A DNA stretch of 64,000 nucleotides from Catonella morbi ATCC 51271 (GTDB lineage Bacteria; Bacillota; Clostridia; Lachnospirales; Lachnospiraceae). Shown here piece after piece: positions 1 through 8,272 of this stretch (the stretch's first letter is position 1; each line of letters begins with the position of its first letter). The stretch covers positions 1-64,000 of the forward strand of contig NZ_KI535368.1 in NCBI RefSeq assembly GCF_000160035.2. Reading direction: 5' to 3'. The position numbers and the translations under genes are program-made. The notes under the pieces were generated by a model. The model was not told the DNA's origin. It searched no databases and saw only the letters and a program-made list of their open reading frames with translations.

Positions 1-2
1 AA

Positions 3-128
3 GAATTAGCAGCCTGGGAGGTAGAGCGAAATATTTTTGCAGCAAAGGTCAATTGGCAATTTCGAACTGTTGATGCCAGAGTAAAATTGAATTCATTGTA
101 TCCTAAGTTCACAACAGCTTCCAGATAG
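3..128 (+). CDS. IS630-family transposase, C-terminal end (partial, cut by window edge)
   Basis: Translation from position 3 gives about 41 residues ending in TAG at 126-128. The tail contains a WEVERN stretch, then KVNWQF, then DARVKL and LYPKF. This pattern (a tryptophan followed by charged residues, then V-NWQFTT-DAR-KL--LYP) is typical of the last residues of IS630-type DDE transposases. The DDE catalytic core lies upstream, outside the window. The element end must fall between 129 and about 185, directly before the broken SIR2 gene, so the insertion may have removed the native promoter or first codons of that gene. Recognition rests on the short tail only, so the family assignment is moderately sure. 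Confidence 0.55.
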   Translation, partial: ELAAWEVERNIFAAKVNWQFRTVDARVKLNSLYPKFTTASR

Positions 129-184
129 GAAGTTGTTGTAATACTAAATATCAATGTGCCAGTACACTAGTTACTAATAGTGGG

Positions 185-2508
185 ATGAATTTATATCTAG
201 GGGCAGGATTTTCGGTTTATTCATATAATAGAGAGGGAGAGTCTTTGCCTCTGGGTGATTCAATTAATGAGCAATTGATTGAAATGTTTAGTTTGGATAA
301 AAGTAGAAATTTAATACTTAGTAAGACTTGTCAGAAAATAAAAAAGGATAATGAAGATGGACTAAACAGAGTACTTAAGGATAAGTATACAGTAAATAAG
401 TATAACCCAAATTATTGCTATATTACAGACCTGCCAATTAAAAATATAATAACGATTAATATTGATGACTTATTAGAAAAAGTGTATGCAGATAAATCGT
501 CTAGAACATCTTTGAATGACACAAAAATATATGGTTCTATTGAGGTGAATGATGCTGTCAACTTATATAAATTACATGGTTCTGTAACATATCCAATTGA
601 ATATAAGATGTCATTTACGGAAAAAGAGTTAACTGACTTGTTTCTTCGTGAAAAAAACTATTTGAAACTGTTTCGTTTAAGATATCTTCCGCACCAACTA
701 TTTTTTGGGGTGTTAGTATGTCGGATAATAATACTCTTGACATAATTTGTAACAGTGAGGCCTTTGCAAAAGGAAAAACTCAAAAATGGATAGTGGTATA
801 CCCAAGCGAAGAAAATAAACAATATATCGAGGATTATGAAGAGCAAGGCTTCAATATAATTGAAGCTGATACGATGGATTTAATAGAATACTTGCATAAA
901 ATGCCTTTCACTAAAAAGAATATAAGTTCATCTAATTTGAAATATGAGGACCATTTCCCAAAGAATTATGTTTCAGAAAAATTAAAGAAATTTAGTGTAA
1001 GAAGACCAGTTGTAGATTTTTTTTCTGGTGCAGAGCCACAAATTTCGGATATACTATCAAACAATGTTTGTCGTATATCGTATTTTAATGAAGTTGTTAA
1101 TCGGATAATCACTAATGATACGGTATTAATAACAGGTATTCCGGGATGTGGTAAGTCAACATTGTTGCTTCAACTCGCTTTCTCAGATGAAATAGATGGA
1201 AAAAAATTTTGGTTCAGTAATATTACAAAACAGGAAGCAGAAAGACTTAAGCAATTATTAATTAATGAAAAACAACAAGTTTTTGTTTTCATAGATAATT
1301 TATCCAACAATATGGATGCATTTAAACAGCTTAGGGATTCAACAAGTATTAATCTTGTCGTAGCAGAAAGAACGCTAAATTTTGATTACATAAAGCGCTC
1401 ATTTAATATAGATTCGCATGAAATTATTGATATAAGCAATCTTTGTCAAGAAGATATACAACTTATTTGCAAATCTATGAATAGACCCAGCGTAGATGCA
1501 TTAAAACTATCATCAAGCAATGAGAATGTATCACTACTTGAAATAGTATTTTATGCTGTGACAGATACGTTGATTGTTGATAGAATCAATGTATATATCA
1601 ATGACTTGAGAATGTTTGAAGACGATAAATTAAACATAGATTTACTAGAATTGTTTACATTGATTAATTACACAAGTTATTGTGGTGTGCCTTGTTCAAT
1701 GGATATGTTGATTTTTTATTTTGAAGAAGACATCAATGAATATAAGGATATTTTATATGCACTGGAAAAGATGACTAAAATTATTGTAGAAGCTGATAGT
1801 GAGAATGAGGATTTTGAGTGTCAAGACTATTTGGTTATGAGAAGTAAATTATTTGCAGAGAAATCGATTAAACTAATCGATAAAATAACGATGAAAAAGG
1901 TTTTGAATCAATTTTGGGATAATATTAATCCTCATATTATTTATAGATTTGATGTCATGAAGCGAAAAGCTTATGATACAGATATTACAACTAAAATCTT
2001 TAATGTAAAGGAGGGGCAGGAGTTTTATGAAAAAATCATTTCTATAGATAAAACTCCATTCGTTAAGCATCAATATGCAATTTTTTTACTAAGGAAAAAG
2101 AAATTTGACTTGGCATGGAATGAGATAGATTAAGCTTATACAGAGAGTAAAAAGAAAGTATTTACAATTGCAAACACACATGCTGTAATTCTTTTCGAAA
2201 TGAATATTGAAGCGGAAGCTTCAAATGAAGAGGAAAGTAAAATACTTAAGGAAACAATGCAAAAATCATTTAAAACTCTTGAGTATTGCATAAATCAGGA
2301 TGCAAGGATAAATTATCATACATTTGTTTATGCCAAGAACACTATACGTTATTATGAAAAATTTGATAGAGATAAATATTTGGATTCCTATGTGGAGAGC
2401 TCATTAGATCAATTAAAAGATATTTTAAGCCGAGATGAATGTATTCCTGCTAAAATGAGGCGAGAATTAATAGAATGTCAAAATAAATTACAAGCAATAA
2501 GATCTTAA
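185..2508 (+). pseudogene. SIR2-STAND NTPase antiphage-type protein, broken by a frameshift and an in-frame stop
   Basis: Three pieces read as one gene. Piece one (185-about 690) is a SIR2-like NAD-binding domain: GAGFS at residues 6-10, a T-x-N-x-D-D-L-L-like segment (INIDDLLE, residues 91-98) and a KLHGS catalytic-histidine motif at His131. After the T6/G4 run at 690-702 the frame is lost. The expected SIR2 continuation (FF-GVSMSDNNTLDI, like the family's SxSDxNI) resumes in the +1 frame from about 712. Piece two then has a P-loop GIPGCGKST (1135-1161), a Walker B FVFIDN near 1285-1296, and helical repeat-like sequence. TAA at 2131-2133 interrupts the frame, but the same frame stays open to 2508, so this is a nonsense change (AAA to TAA would restore it). 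SIR2-STAND proteins of this layout include known NAD-depleting phage-defence systems; that role is inferred here. The gene is unlikely to yield full-length protein. Confidence 0.7.
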
Positions 2509-2626
2509 CTCTTGATAATACTTGACCACAAAACAAAATGCTAAATGGCTGATAGATATAACAGAGTTTGTCATTCCTGCAGAAAAGGCATATATCTCTA
2601 TGATAGTATGTTATCTTGTTGAAAAC

Positions 2627-2658
2627 ATAGGGCGTGAGAGTAAAATCTTTCGCCCTAT
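2627..2658 (+). terminator. Stem-loop after the SIR2-STAND pseudogene
   Basis: An 8-bp perfect inverted repeat (ATAGGGCG at 2627-2634 and CGCCCTAT at 2651-2658) with a 16-nt loop is followed by a short T-rich stretch. It could end transcription of the upstream gene, but the T-run is weak. The rest of 2509-2694 shows no convincing coding sequence. Confidence 0.35.
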
Positions 2659-2694
2659 TTCGTTGAAAATAAAGAAAAAAGAAGATATAAACTG

Positions 2695-2723
2695 TTGTAT
2701 TCGTGCGTACTAAATACTATAAT
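2695..2723 (+). promoter_or_regulatory. Sigma-A-type promoter of the abiE remnant
   Basis: TTGTAT (2695-2700) is separated by 17 bp from a consensus TATAAT (2718-2723). A GAGGGG ribosome binding site and the ATG of the AbiEi remnant follow at 2745-2759. Confidence 0.6.
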
Positions 2724-2756
2724 GTAAGCGCAATTACAACAAAAGAGGGGAACACA

Positions 2757-3349
2757 ATGAATTATGTAAAAAATAAAAGAAAAAATAAGTAAAACAGGTG
2801 GAGTTATTACAAACAAAGAACTTAAAAAGTATAACATTCCTACGATGTATTTAACGCGAATGGTGGAATCGGGCAGCTCATTCGTGTAGACAGAGGAATT
2901 TATATAAATTCAAATGGGGATTATGATGAATATTATTTTTTTTCACAATAGAAGTAAAGTCGCTATTTTTTCTTAATATATCCGCACTATATTTCCACGG
3001 TTTTACAGACATAATTCCATTGGAAATGGAAGCTACAGTATATAAAGGCTACAATACACATCGTATAAGCGGAAATGTGAGAATCCACTATGTAACAAAA
3101 GCAATTTATTATTTGGGTATTACAAAGTGTCAAACTATGTTTGGAAATATAGTAAAAGCCTACGATTTGGAAAGAACAATTTGTGATCTTATAAAAAGTA
3201 GAAGTGAAATAGAAGCCGAAGTGTTTTCCAAAACTATTAATAAATATGTTCGTTATGTCAATAAGAATCTTAATAAACTGTATGAGTATTCTAAGAAAAT
3301 GAAAATATATGAAAAAGTAAAAGAAATATTGGAGGTTGTTTATGAATAA
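2757..3349 (+). pseudogene. abiEi: AbiEi-family antitoxin, multiply frameshifted
   Basis: The ATG at 2757 follows a good ribosome binding site, but the native frame breaks after about five codons in an A-rich run. It continues in the next frame (ISKTGGVITNKELKKY, then IPTMYLTRMVESG), breaks again near 2870 (then IRVDRGIYINSNGDYDEYYFF), and again in the 2940-2950 region, before a long intact C-terminal part from about 2960 to 3349. The reconstructed order matches the AbiEi winged-helix antitoxin domain (helix-turn-helix, VDRGIY motif, YNTHRI, YDLERTICD). In the family this protein represses the abiE operon and neutralises the AbiEii nucleotidyltransferase toxin. At least three frame changes make it nonfunctional. 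Confidence 0.75.
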
Positions 3350-3571
3350 AGACAGGCTAAGAGCGATATGTCAAAAACTGCCAAAAGAAACCGGACTTAG
3401 TTTAATGTGATACAAACACACTATTTTCTTAATGTATTAGCAGACTTAAAACTAGAAAAAGACCTTAAAATACGATGGAGTAGCTATCAAAAAAGATTTC
3501 GTTATGCAGAAGAAATAAGTTTTGATGAAGCAGTAAATACAGTGATAGAAGTGGTGGAAAATATAAGATAA
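3342..3571 (+). pseudogene. abiEii: AbiEii-family nucleotidyltransferase toxin, remnant with large internal deletion
   Basis: It starts with ATG at 3342, overlapping the end of the AbiEi remnant by 8 bp, the normal coupled arrangement of abiE operons. The first residues (MNKDRLRAICQKL, then PKETGLSF) match AbiEii N-termini. The frame then shifts at about 3406 to NVIQTHYFLNVLADL. Next comes an abrupt jump to a sequence resembling the family's extreme C-terminus (KIRWSSYQKRF, AEEISFDEAV, TAA at 3569-3571). Family members are roughly 250-300 residues, so most of the nucleotidyltransferase core is missing. The toxin is dead, which fits a decayed antitoxin being tolerated. Confidence 0.65.
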
Positions 3572-3641
3572 CTACGTGCGTCGGGCATTGAAGCCCACAA
3601 ACTATACAATTACATAAGAAACTTTATCAGCCTTCCCATCC

Positions 3642-3670
3642 TTGCCTTTCCCCTCCCATACCTGTATAAT
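3642..3670 (+). promoter_or_regulatory. Promoter of the VanW-family gene
   Basis: TTGCCT (3642-3647), a 17-bp spacer and a perfect TATAAT (3665-3670), followed 20-30 bp later by a GAGGTG ribosome binding site at 3691-3696. Confidence 0.55.
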
Positions 3671-3701
3671 ATCCATAAAAACAATACCTATGAGGTGATT
3701 A

Positions 3702-4523
3702 ATGAAGAAACGAAAACTATTTTGTGAAATTTCTCCATTTACATATGAAATTTCCTTATGGAAAGAAAGAATCAAAAGAAGAATTAGGGATATTAAAAAT
3801 TCAACTAAATTTGCAAGAGAAAAGCAGGTAGATAAACTCCCTGTCCTAATTTACGAGCATAAATCCTTAATGCGGAGAAGGCTTGGGAATGTAAGGCAGG
3901 ATTTACAGGAAAATAAAGTTATAAATTTAAGTTTGGCGGCTCCGAAGGTTTCAGGTATTTTGATTAGACCCGGAGAAGTTTTTTCATTTTGGAAACCGGT
4001 TGGGAATTGTTCTGAGAAAAAAGGTTATAAAGCCGGACTGACAATTTCTCTTGGAAAAGTTTCAGAGGGAATTGGAGGGGGAATGTGCCAATTTACGAAT
4101 TTACTGCACTGGATGATACTTCATACACCTCTTACTGTCACCGAGCACCATCATCATGATGGCTTTGATTTGTTTCCGGATTTTGGAAGACAGGTTCCTT
4201 TCGGAACCGGAACTTCTGTTTTTTATAATCATATAGATTACCGATTTAAAAATGATACAGACCAAACTTTTCAAGTTCTTGTTTATACAACGGAAGAATA
4301 CCTCTGCGGTGAGATTCGTGCAGAGAAGGAATTATCTGTGAAATATCATGTTTATATAAAAGATGAAAAGTTTGTACGAGAGGGAGAAGATATTTATAGG
4401 GTTGGAAAGGTGTTTAGAAAATGTAATGATAAAAAAACAGGAAAACTTTTGTCTGAACAATTATTGAAGGAAAATCATGCTAAGGTTATGTATGAACTTC
4501 CGGAGGAAAAAATCGAAAGATAA
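3702..4523 (+). CDS. VanW family protein
   Basis: A 273-residue protein with the VanW domain over about residues 70-215: a PGEVFSFW segment, GYKAGLTI, a glycine-rich GIGGGMCQ motif, a histidine cluster (TEHHHHDGFD) and VPFGTGTSVFYN. VanW proteins occur widely in Firmicutes and are named after a gene in vanB-type clusters, but their function is unknown. There is no N-terminal membrane segment, only a basic N-terminus. The ATG at 3702 has a GAGGTG ribosome binding site six bases upstream. It is transcribed alone from its own promoter. None of the vanH, ddl-type ligase, vanX or vanY genes lies nearby, so no glycopeptide resistance is implied. Confidence 0.9.
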   Translation: MKKRKLFCEISPFTYEISLWKERIKRRIRDIKNSTKFAREKQVDKLPVLIYEHKSLMRRRLGNVRQDLQENKVINLSLAAPKVSGILIRPGEVFSFWKPVGNCSEKKGYKAGLTISLGKVSEGIGGGMCQFTNLLHWMILHTPLTVTEHHHHDGFDLFPDFGRQVPFGTGTSVFYNHIDYRFKNDTDQTFQVLVYTTEEYLCGEIRAEKELSVKYHVYIKDEKFVREGEDIYRVGKVFRKCNDKKTGKLLSEQLLKENHAKVMYELPEEKIER

Positions 4524-4573
4524 CTTCTTTAGTAGTAAATCTTTATGAAAATAATAATAATTCTCAAAATCTA

Positions 4574-4602
4574 TTGACAAATGAAATGAAATCTATTATT
4601 AT
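4574..4602 (+). promoter_or_regulatory. Promoter of the DUF3793-flavodoxin-DUF2325 operon
   Basis: Consensus TTGACA (4574-4579), exact 17-bp spacer and TATTAT (4597-4602). It is one of the best sigma-A promoters in the window and lies just before an operator-like palindrome. Confidence 0.7.
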
Positions 4603-4609
4603 TTTAACC

Positions 4610-4627
4610 AGTTAGTAAAAGCTAACT
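4610..4627 (+). promoter_or_regulatory. Operator-like inverted repeat at the start of the operon
   Basis: Perfect 6-bp arms AGTTAG (4610-4615) and CTAACT (4622-4627) with a 6-nt spacer sit directly after the -10 box, where a bound repressor would block transcription. The GTTAG/CTAAC half-sites recall DtxR-type metal regulators, which would suit a flavodoxin operon induced by low iron. That assignment is inference. Confidence 0.45.
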
Positions 4628-4649
4628 AAAAATGATTCGGAGAGGTGCT

Positions 4650-5288
4650 ATGAGTTTTGATATTGTAGACATAATAAAGGAGATGGATGCACAATCAGTT
4701 TCACTTCAGCTGGCTTTGCAGTGTGCTCCGGTTATTTCGGGAATTAAGATATCCAATCTTTTAACAATACCTGCAAAAAAACTCAGAGAATTATCCGGAA
4801 TTTTAAAGAAAACCGGACTTTCTTTCAGGGTTGTATATCCCGGAAAAGAAAGGCTCGTAATTTTGGTTTATAGGGAAGATAAGCTTAGGGAATATTTGGA
4901 AAGAGATGAAATAAAAGCATTTATTCAGAAATGTAATTATAAAGTCTCCTGTATAAATCAGATATTTCCGCTGTTTGTAAGGCGTTATATGAGATATATG
5001 GAGCTGAAACAGGATTTTCCTCATGAACTGGGTCTGCTTCTTGGTTATCCGATAGAAGATGTGGAAGGATTTATTGTAAATAACGGTAAAAATTACTTAC
5101 ACAGCGGATATTGGAAGGTGTATAAAGATGCCGAAACCAAAATCAGGCTGTTCAAGAATTACGAGAAGGTGCAGACAGAGATAGTGCGGTTATTGTATGA
5201 AGGACTTGACATAATAAGCATTATCAACAATTACGGCAACATAGATCATTGTGAAGCGGATGAAACTGTTCAGGTGATTTGTGCATAA
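4650..5288 (+). CDS. DUF3793 family protein
   Basis: A 212-residue soluble protein. The characteristic C-terminal segment FPHELGLLLGYPIEDVEGFI, followed by NNGKNY and GYWKVY, identifies the DUF3793 family. Cys29 (LQCAP) and a few others are present, but no known catalytic motif is seen. I chose the ATG at 4650 rather than the in-frame ATG at 4632 because GGAGAGG lies four to nine bases before 4650, matching the starts of its operon partners. It is first in an operon with a flavodoxin and a DUF2325 protein, a combination recurring in clostridia. Function is unknown; the context suggests iron-responsive redox or metal handling. Confidence 0.85.
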   Translation: MSFDIVDIIKEMDAQSVSLQLALQCAPVISGIKISNLLTIPAKKLRELSGILKKTGLSFRVVYPGKERLVILVYREDKLREYLERDEIKAFIQKCNYKVSCINQIFPLFVRRYMRYMELKQDFPHELGLLLGYPIEDVEGFIVNNGKNYLHSGYWKVYKDAETKIRLFKNYEKVQTEIVRLLYEGLDIISIINNYGNIDHCEADETVQVICA

Positions 5289-5322
5289 AAAACAGTGTGA
5301 ATACACAGAAAGAGGATGTATT

Positions 5323-5754
5323 ATGAGCAAAATAAGTGTAGTTTATTGGTCACAGACAGGAAATACTCAGGCAATGGCTGAGGCGGTTGCTGAGGGAATT
5401 AAGGGAGCAGGTGCCGAGGCAGAATTACTTGAGGTTGGAGCTGCTTCTGTAGATGCACTCAAAGCAGAAAAGGCATTTGCACTCGGATGTCCGGCTATGG
5501 GTTCTGAAGTTCTTGAAGAGAGTGAGATGGAGCCATTTGTAACTGAGCTTGAGGCACATGTATCAGGCAAGGTTATCGGACTTTTTGGTTCTTATGACTG
5601 GGGCGATGGTACCTGGATGAGTGACTGGGTAGAAAGAATGAAGGCAGCAGGCGCAACTGTAGTAGGTGACGAGGGTGTTATCTGCAATCTTGAGCCGGAT
5701 GCTGAAGGCCTTGAGAAATGCAAAGAGCTTGGAAAGAAGCTTGCACAGGCGTAG
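5323..5754 (+). CDS. Flavodoxin (short-chain)
   Basis: A 143-residue FMN-binding electron carrier. The phosphate-binding loop SQTGNTQAMA lies at residues 9-18; further FMN-loop regions are GCPAMGSE near 59-66 and GSYDWGDG near 89-96, where the Tyr and Trp would stack on the flavin. Length and motifs match the short flavodoxins of clostridia, which replace ferredoxin when iron is short. The ATG at 5323 follows AGAGGATG. An upstream in-frame start near 5281 would overlap the DUF3793 stop and has no ribosome binding site. Its position between DUF3793 and DUF2325 genes and the palindrome at the operon start support iron-dependent regulation, which is inferred. Confidence 0.92.
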   Translation: MSKISVVYWSQTGNTQAMAEAVAEGIKGAGAEAELLEVGAASVDALKAEKAFALGCPAMGSEVLEESEMEPFVTELEAHVSGKVIGLFGSYDWGDGTWMSDWVERMKAAGATVVGDEGVICNLEPDAEGLEKCKELGKKLAQA

Positions 5755-5792
5755 AAGTTAAGTAAAACTTATATAAGTCAGAGAGGTGCATT

Positions 5793-6083
5793 ATGAGTGT
5801 GGTAATAGTTGGCGGTCACGACCGTATGGTTTGTATGTATAAGAAAATTTGTAAGGAACATAAATGTAAGGCAAAGGTTTTTACACAGATGTCTGCCAAT
5901 TTAAGTGGTCAGATAGGCTCACCGGATATATTGATACTATTTACGAACACTGTATCACATAAAATGGTGCGCACAGCCTTGGCAGAAGCTGAAAAATGTA
6001 AGGCTAATATAATCAGGAGTCACACAAGCAGCGGAACTGCATTAAATGAGATTCTTGATACGGTTATGCCGGCAATGGCATAG
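5793..6083 (+). CDS. DUF2325 domain-containing protein
   Basis: A 96-residue protein made almost entirely of a DUF2325 domain: an N-terminal beta strand and glycine turn (VVIVGGHDRM), KAKVFTQM, a GSPDILILFTNTVSHKM segment and a C-terminal helix. Members are small Rossmann-like proteins of unknown function. The ATG has GAGAGGTG upstream and lies 38 bp after the flavodoxin stop, so it is co-transcribed. A rho-independent terminator follows, making this the last gene of the three-gene operon. Confidence 0.85.
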   Translation: MSVVIVGGHDRMVCMYKKICKEHKCKAKVFTQMSANLSGQIGSPDILILFTNTVSHKMVRTALAEAEKCKANIIRSHTSSGTALNEILDTVMPAMA

Positions 6084-6129
6084 ATTTAATCGGATAATTA
6101 CAGATTTTAAGATAGTCATATTTTGAAGG

Positions 6130-6160
6130 ACGGTAGCTTAGGTTGCCGTTCTTTTTTATT
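6130..6160 (+). terminator. Rho-independent terminator after the flavodoxin operon
   Basis: ACGGTA (6130-6135) pairs with TGCCGT (6144-6149, one G-T pair) around an 8-nt loop and is followed by TCTTTTTTATT. Confidence 0.7.
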
Positions 6161-6270
6161 CCTTACATTATCAAATTGTAAGAATAATTTAATACATAAA
6201 TCAGCTAAAAATGATATACTTGCGTATAGATGAAGAAAAAATAATATTTTCAAAAAATAGGAGTATATGT

Positions 6271-6984
6271 ATGAAAGCAAAAGCAAAGATTCTTGTAGTT
6301 GATGATGATAAAGAGATAGCAGACCTTGTGGAAATTCACCTTGTAAGTGAAGGCTATGAGGTGAGAAAGGCAAATGATGCCGTTACCGGGCTTGCCATAC
6401 TGAAATCGGAGGAAGATATTTCACTTGCCATATTGGATATAATGATGCCGGGGATGGATGGACTTTCTATGGTTAAAAAAATTCGTGAGACCAGCCATAT
6501 ACCTGTAATTATGCTTTCTGCCAAGTCAACTGACCTTGATAAAATAGTAGGGCTTGGCAATGGAGCGGATGACTATGTAACCAAGCCTTTCAATCCTCTT
6601 GAGCTTACAGCTAGAGTAAAGGCAAATCTCAGAAGGTTTACCGAGTTTAATTCAGGGCAGAAAGCCGGAGTTGATTCCGGGGATGAAATTATAGAAGCAG
6701 GTCCTCTTTATATAAACAAGAGTACCAGAGAGGTAAGGACTTATGATAAAGAAGCTAAACTTACCCCTATAGAGTATGATATACTTTGTCTGTTGGCAAG
6801 TAATCCGGGACGGGTATTTTCCACTGATGATATTTTTACCAGGGTATGGAATGAAAAAGCCTTTGAAGGAAATAACACAGTTATGGTACATATAAGAAGG
6901 CTTAGGGAAAAGATAGAAATGGATGCAAGAAATGCCAAAATAATAAAGACAGTTTGGGGAGTTGGATACAAGATTGAAAAATAA
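6271..6984 (+). CDS. OmpR-family response regulator, VanR-like
   Basis: A 237-residue two-component regulator. The receiver domain (about 4-120) has the acidic DDD at 11-13, phosphoacceptor Asp56 in LAILDIMMPGMDG and Lys105 in YVTKPF. The C-terminal winged helix (about 140-235) ends with VWGVGYKIEK, typical of OmpR/VanR DNA-binding domains. The ATG at 6271 follows AGGAG; an earlier in-frame ATG at 6211 has no ribosome binding site and would add non-homologous residues. It overlaps the partner kinase gene. It likely controls the downstream kinase/ABC exporter genes. The cognate kinase reading frame is broken, so its phosphorylation input is uncertain. Confidence 0.93.
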   Translation: MKAKAKILVVDDDKEIADLVEIHLVSEGYEVRKANDAVTGLAILKSEEDISLAILDIMMPGMDGLSMVKKIRETSHIPVIMLSAKSTDLDKIVGLGNGADDYVTKPFNPLELTARVKANLRRFTEFNSGQKAGVDSGDEIIEAGPLYINKSTREVRTYDKEAKLTPIEYDILCLLASNPGRVFSTDDIFTRVWNEKAFEGNNTVMVHIRRLREKIEMDARNAKIIKTVWGVGYKIEK

Positions 6985-8261
6985 ATTATTTCGAAGTGTC
7001 AAAATAGAAATCATAACTTATGTAATATTAAGTTTGATACTTTCTCTTATCACAACTATTGCCATAACATTTGGTATATTTGTGCTGAGAGATTTTATTA
7101 AAAGAGATGCTATAAAGCATAACGTATCGACTGAGGCCGGCAATATCAAGAGCGGAACAGGTTCAGCAGGTTCAAATTCTTCTACGGACAAAGAAAGTAA
7201 TCAGGCTATAGGAGAAATTAAAAATCCGGTAAATGGGACTCCCGGAGGAAATTCCATATATCGTTATCAGGAAGAAACAAGGATTAAGCTTACAGAAAAC
7301 CGCAGATTTGTAGGATTTATAATCTTGGAAGTAATAGCTTGCTTTATCTTCTTTTTTGCAATTTATTTTATCTTTTTTACTAAGAAGATAACTGATTATT
7401 TTGAACAGTTAGACAAGGGAATAGAAGAATTTTCCGGAGGGAATTTTGATATTAAATTTGAGATAAGAAATGAAGATGAACTTTCCAATATGGCTCGCAA
7501 TCTGAACAGGACCACAGGTGAGATAAACCGTATTCTTGCTAAAGAAAGAAATGAGGAGAAGAGTCGTAAGGAATTCATTACCAGTATAGCTCATGACTTG
7601 CGTACCCCGTTAACTTCTGTAATCGGTTATCTTCAACTGGTTATGTCCAAGGCTGCTGAGAGCAGAAACAATGAGGAACTTCTGATTAAGAATGAAGAAT
7701 ATATAAGGGTGGCTTATGATAAGGCTATAAGACTTCAGGGGCTTATAGAGGATTTATTTTCATTTACCAAAACAGACTCTACCGAACTCAGGCTTCATCT
7801 TGAAGAGATAGACATAGTTAAGCTTATTGAGCAGTTAGCGGATGAGTGTTATCCGAGTCTTCAAGAGGCGGGACTCAGCCTTGAATTTAGAAAAGTCAGC
7901 CGAGGTTATGAAGATAGAGGCTGACGGAGAGCTTATGGCAAGAGCCTTGGCAAATCTTCTGACCAATGGTATAAAATACGGTAAGGATGGCAAGAAGCTT
8001 ATAGTAGAGCTGTATCAGGAAAATGAAAAAAGTGATTTGCATATTCGTATAATCAATTATGGAAGGCTCATTCCTAAGAAGGATATAGAGCATATTTTTG
8101 ATAAGTTTTACAGGGTTGAAGATTCCAGATCCGTTGAAACAGGAGGAACGGGGTTAGGACTTGCAATTACCAAAAATATAGTCAGCCTTCATGGCGGAGA
8201 TATTAATGTGAAAAGCGACTTATACGGTACGGTCTTTGAAATAATTTTACCGGTAAAATAG
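6974..8261 (+). pseudogene. VanS-like sensor histidine kinase, frameshifted between HisKA and HATPase domains
   Basis: The first part has two membrane segments (about residues 15-42 and 116-138, counted from TTG 6962), an extracellular loop rich in Ser, Gly and Asn, a HAMP region and a HisKA box with phosphoacceptor His in SIAHDLRTPLTSV (about 7586-7624). The frame ends at TGA 7922-7924. The ATP-binding domain is intact in the +1 frame: NLLTNGIKYG (N box), FDKFYRVEDSR (F box) and GGTGLGLAI (G2 box), ending at 8261. Homology crosses frames near 7888-7897, at an A-rich AGAAAAG, so a single base change separates the histidine from its kinase domain. The start is TTG at 6974 (12 nt after GGGGAG) or 6962. 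This is either a true mutation or a sequencing error; the otherwise perfect sequence on both sides suggests it is recent. Confidence 0.8.
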
Positions 8262-8272
8262 GGAGGATTAGC

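Noticed and set aside
2522-2713. Short frame with a TTG start between the SIR2-STAND and AbiE remnants
   Set aside because: No ribosome binding site or recognisable domain; it crosses a stem-loop and the promoter of the next gene.
3702-8261. Possible vancomycin resistance cluster (VanW plus VanR/VanS-like genes)
   Set aside because: No vanH, D-Ala-D-Lac ligase, vanX or vanY is present, and VanW and VanRS-like proteins are common in Firmicutes outside resistance loci.
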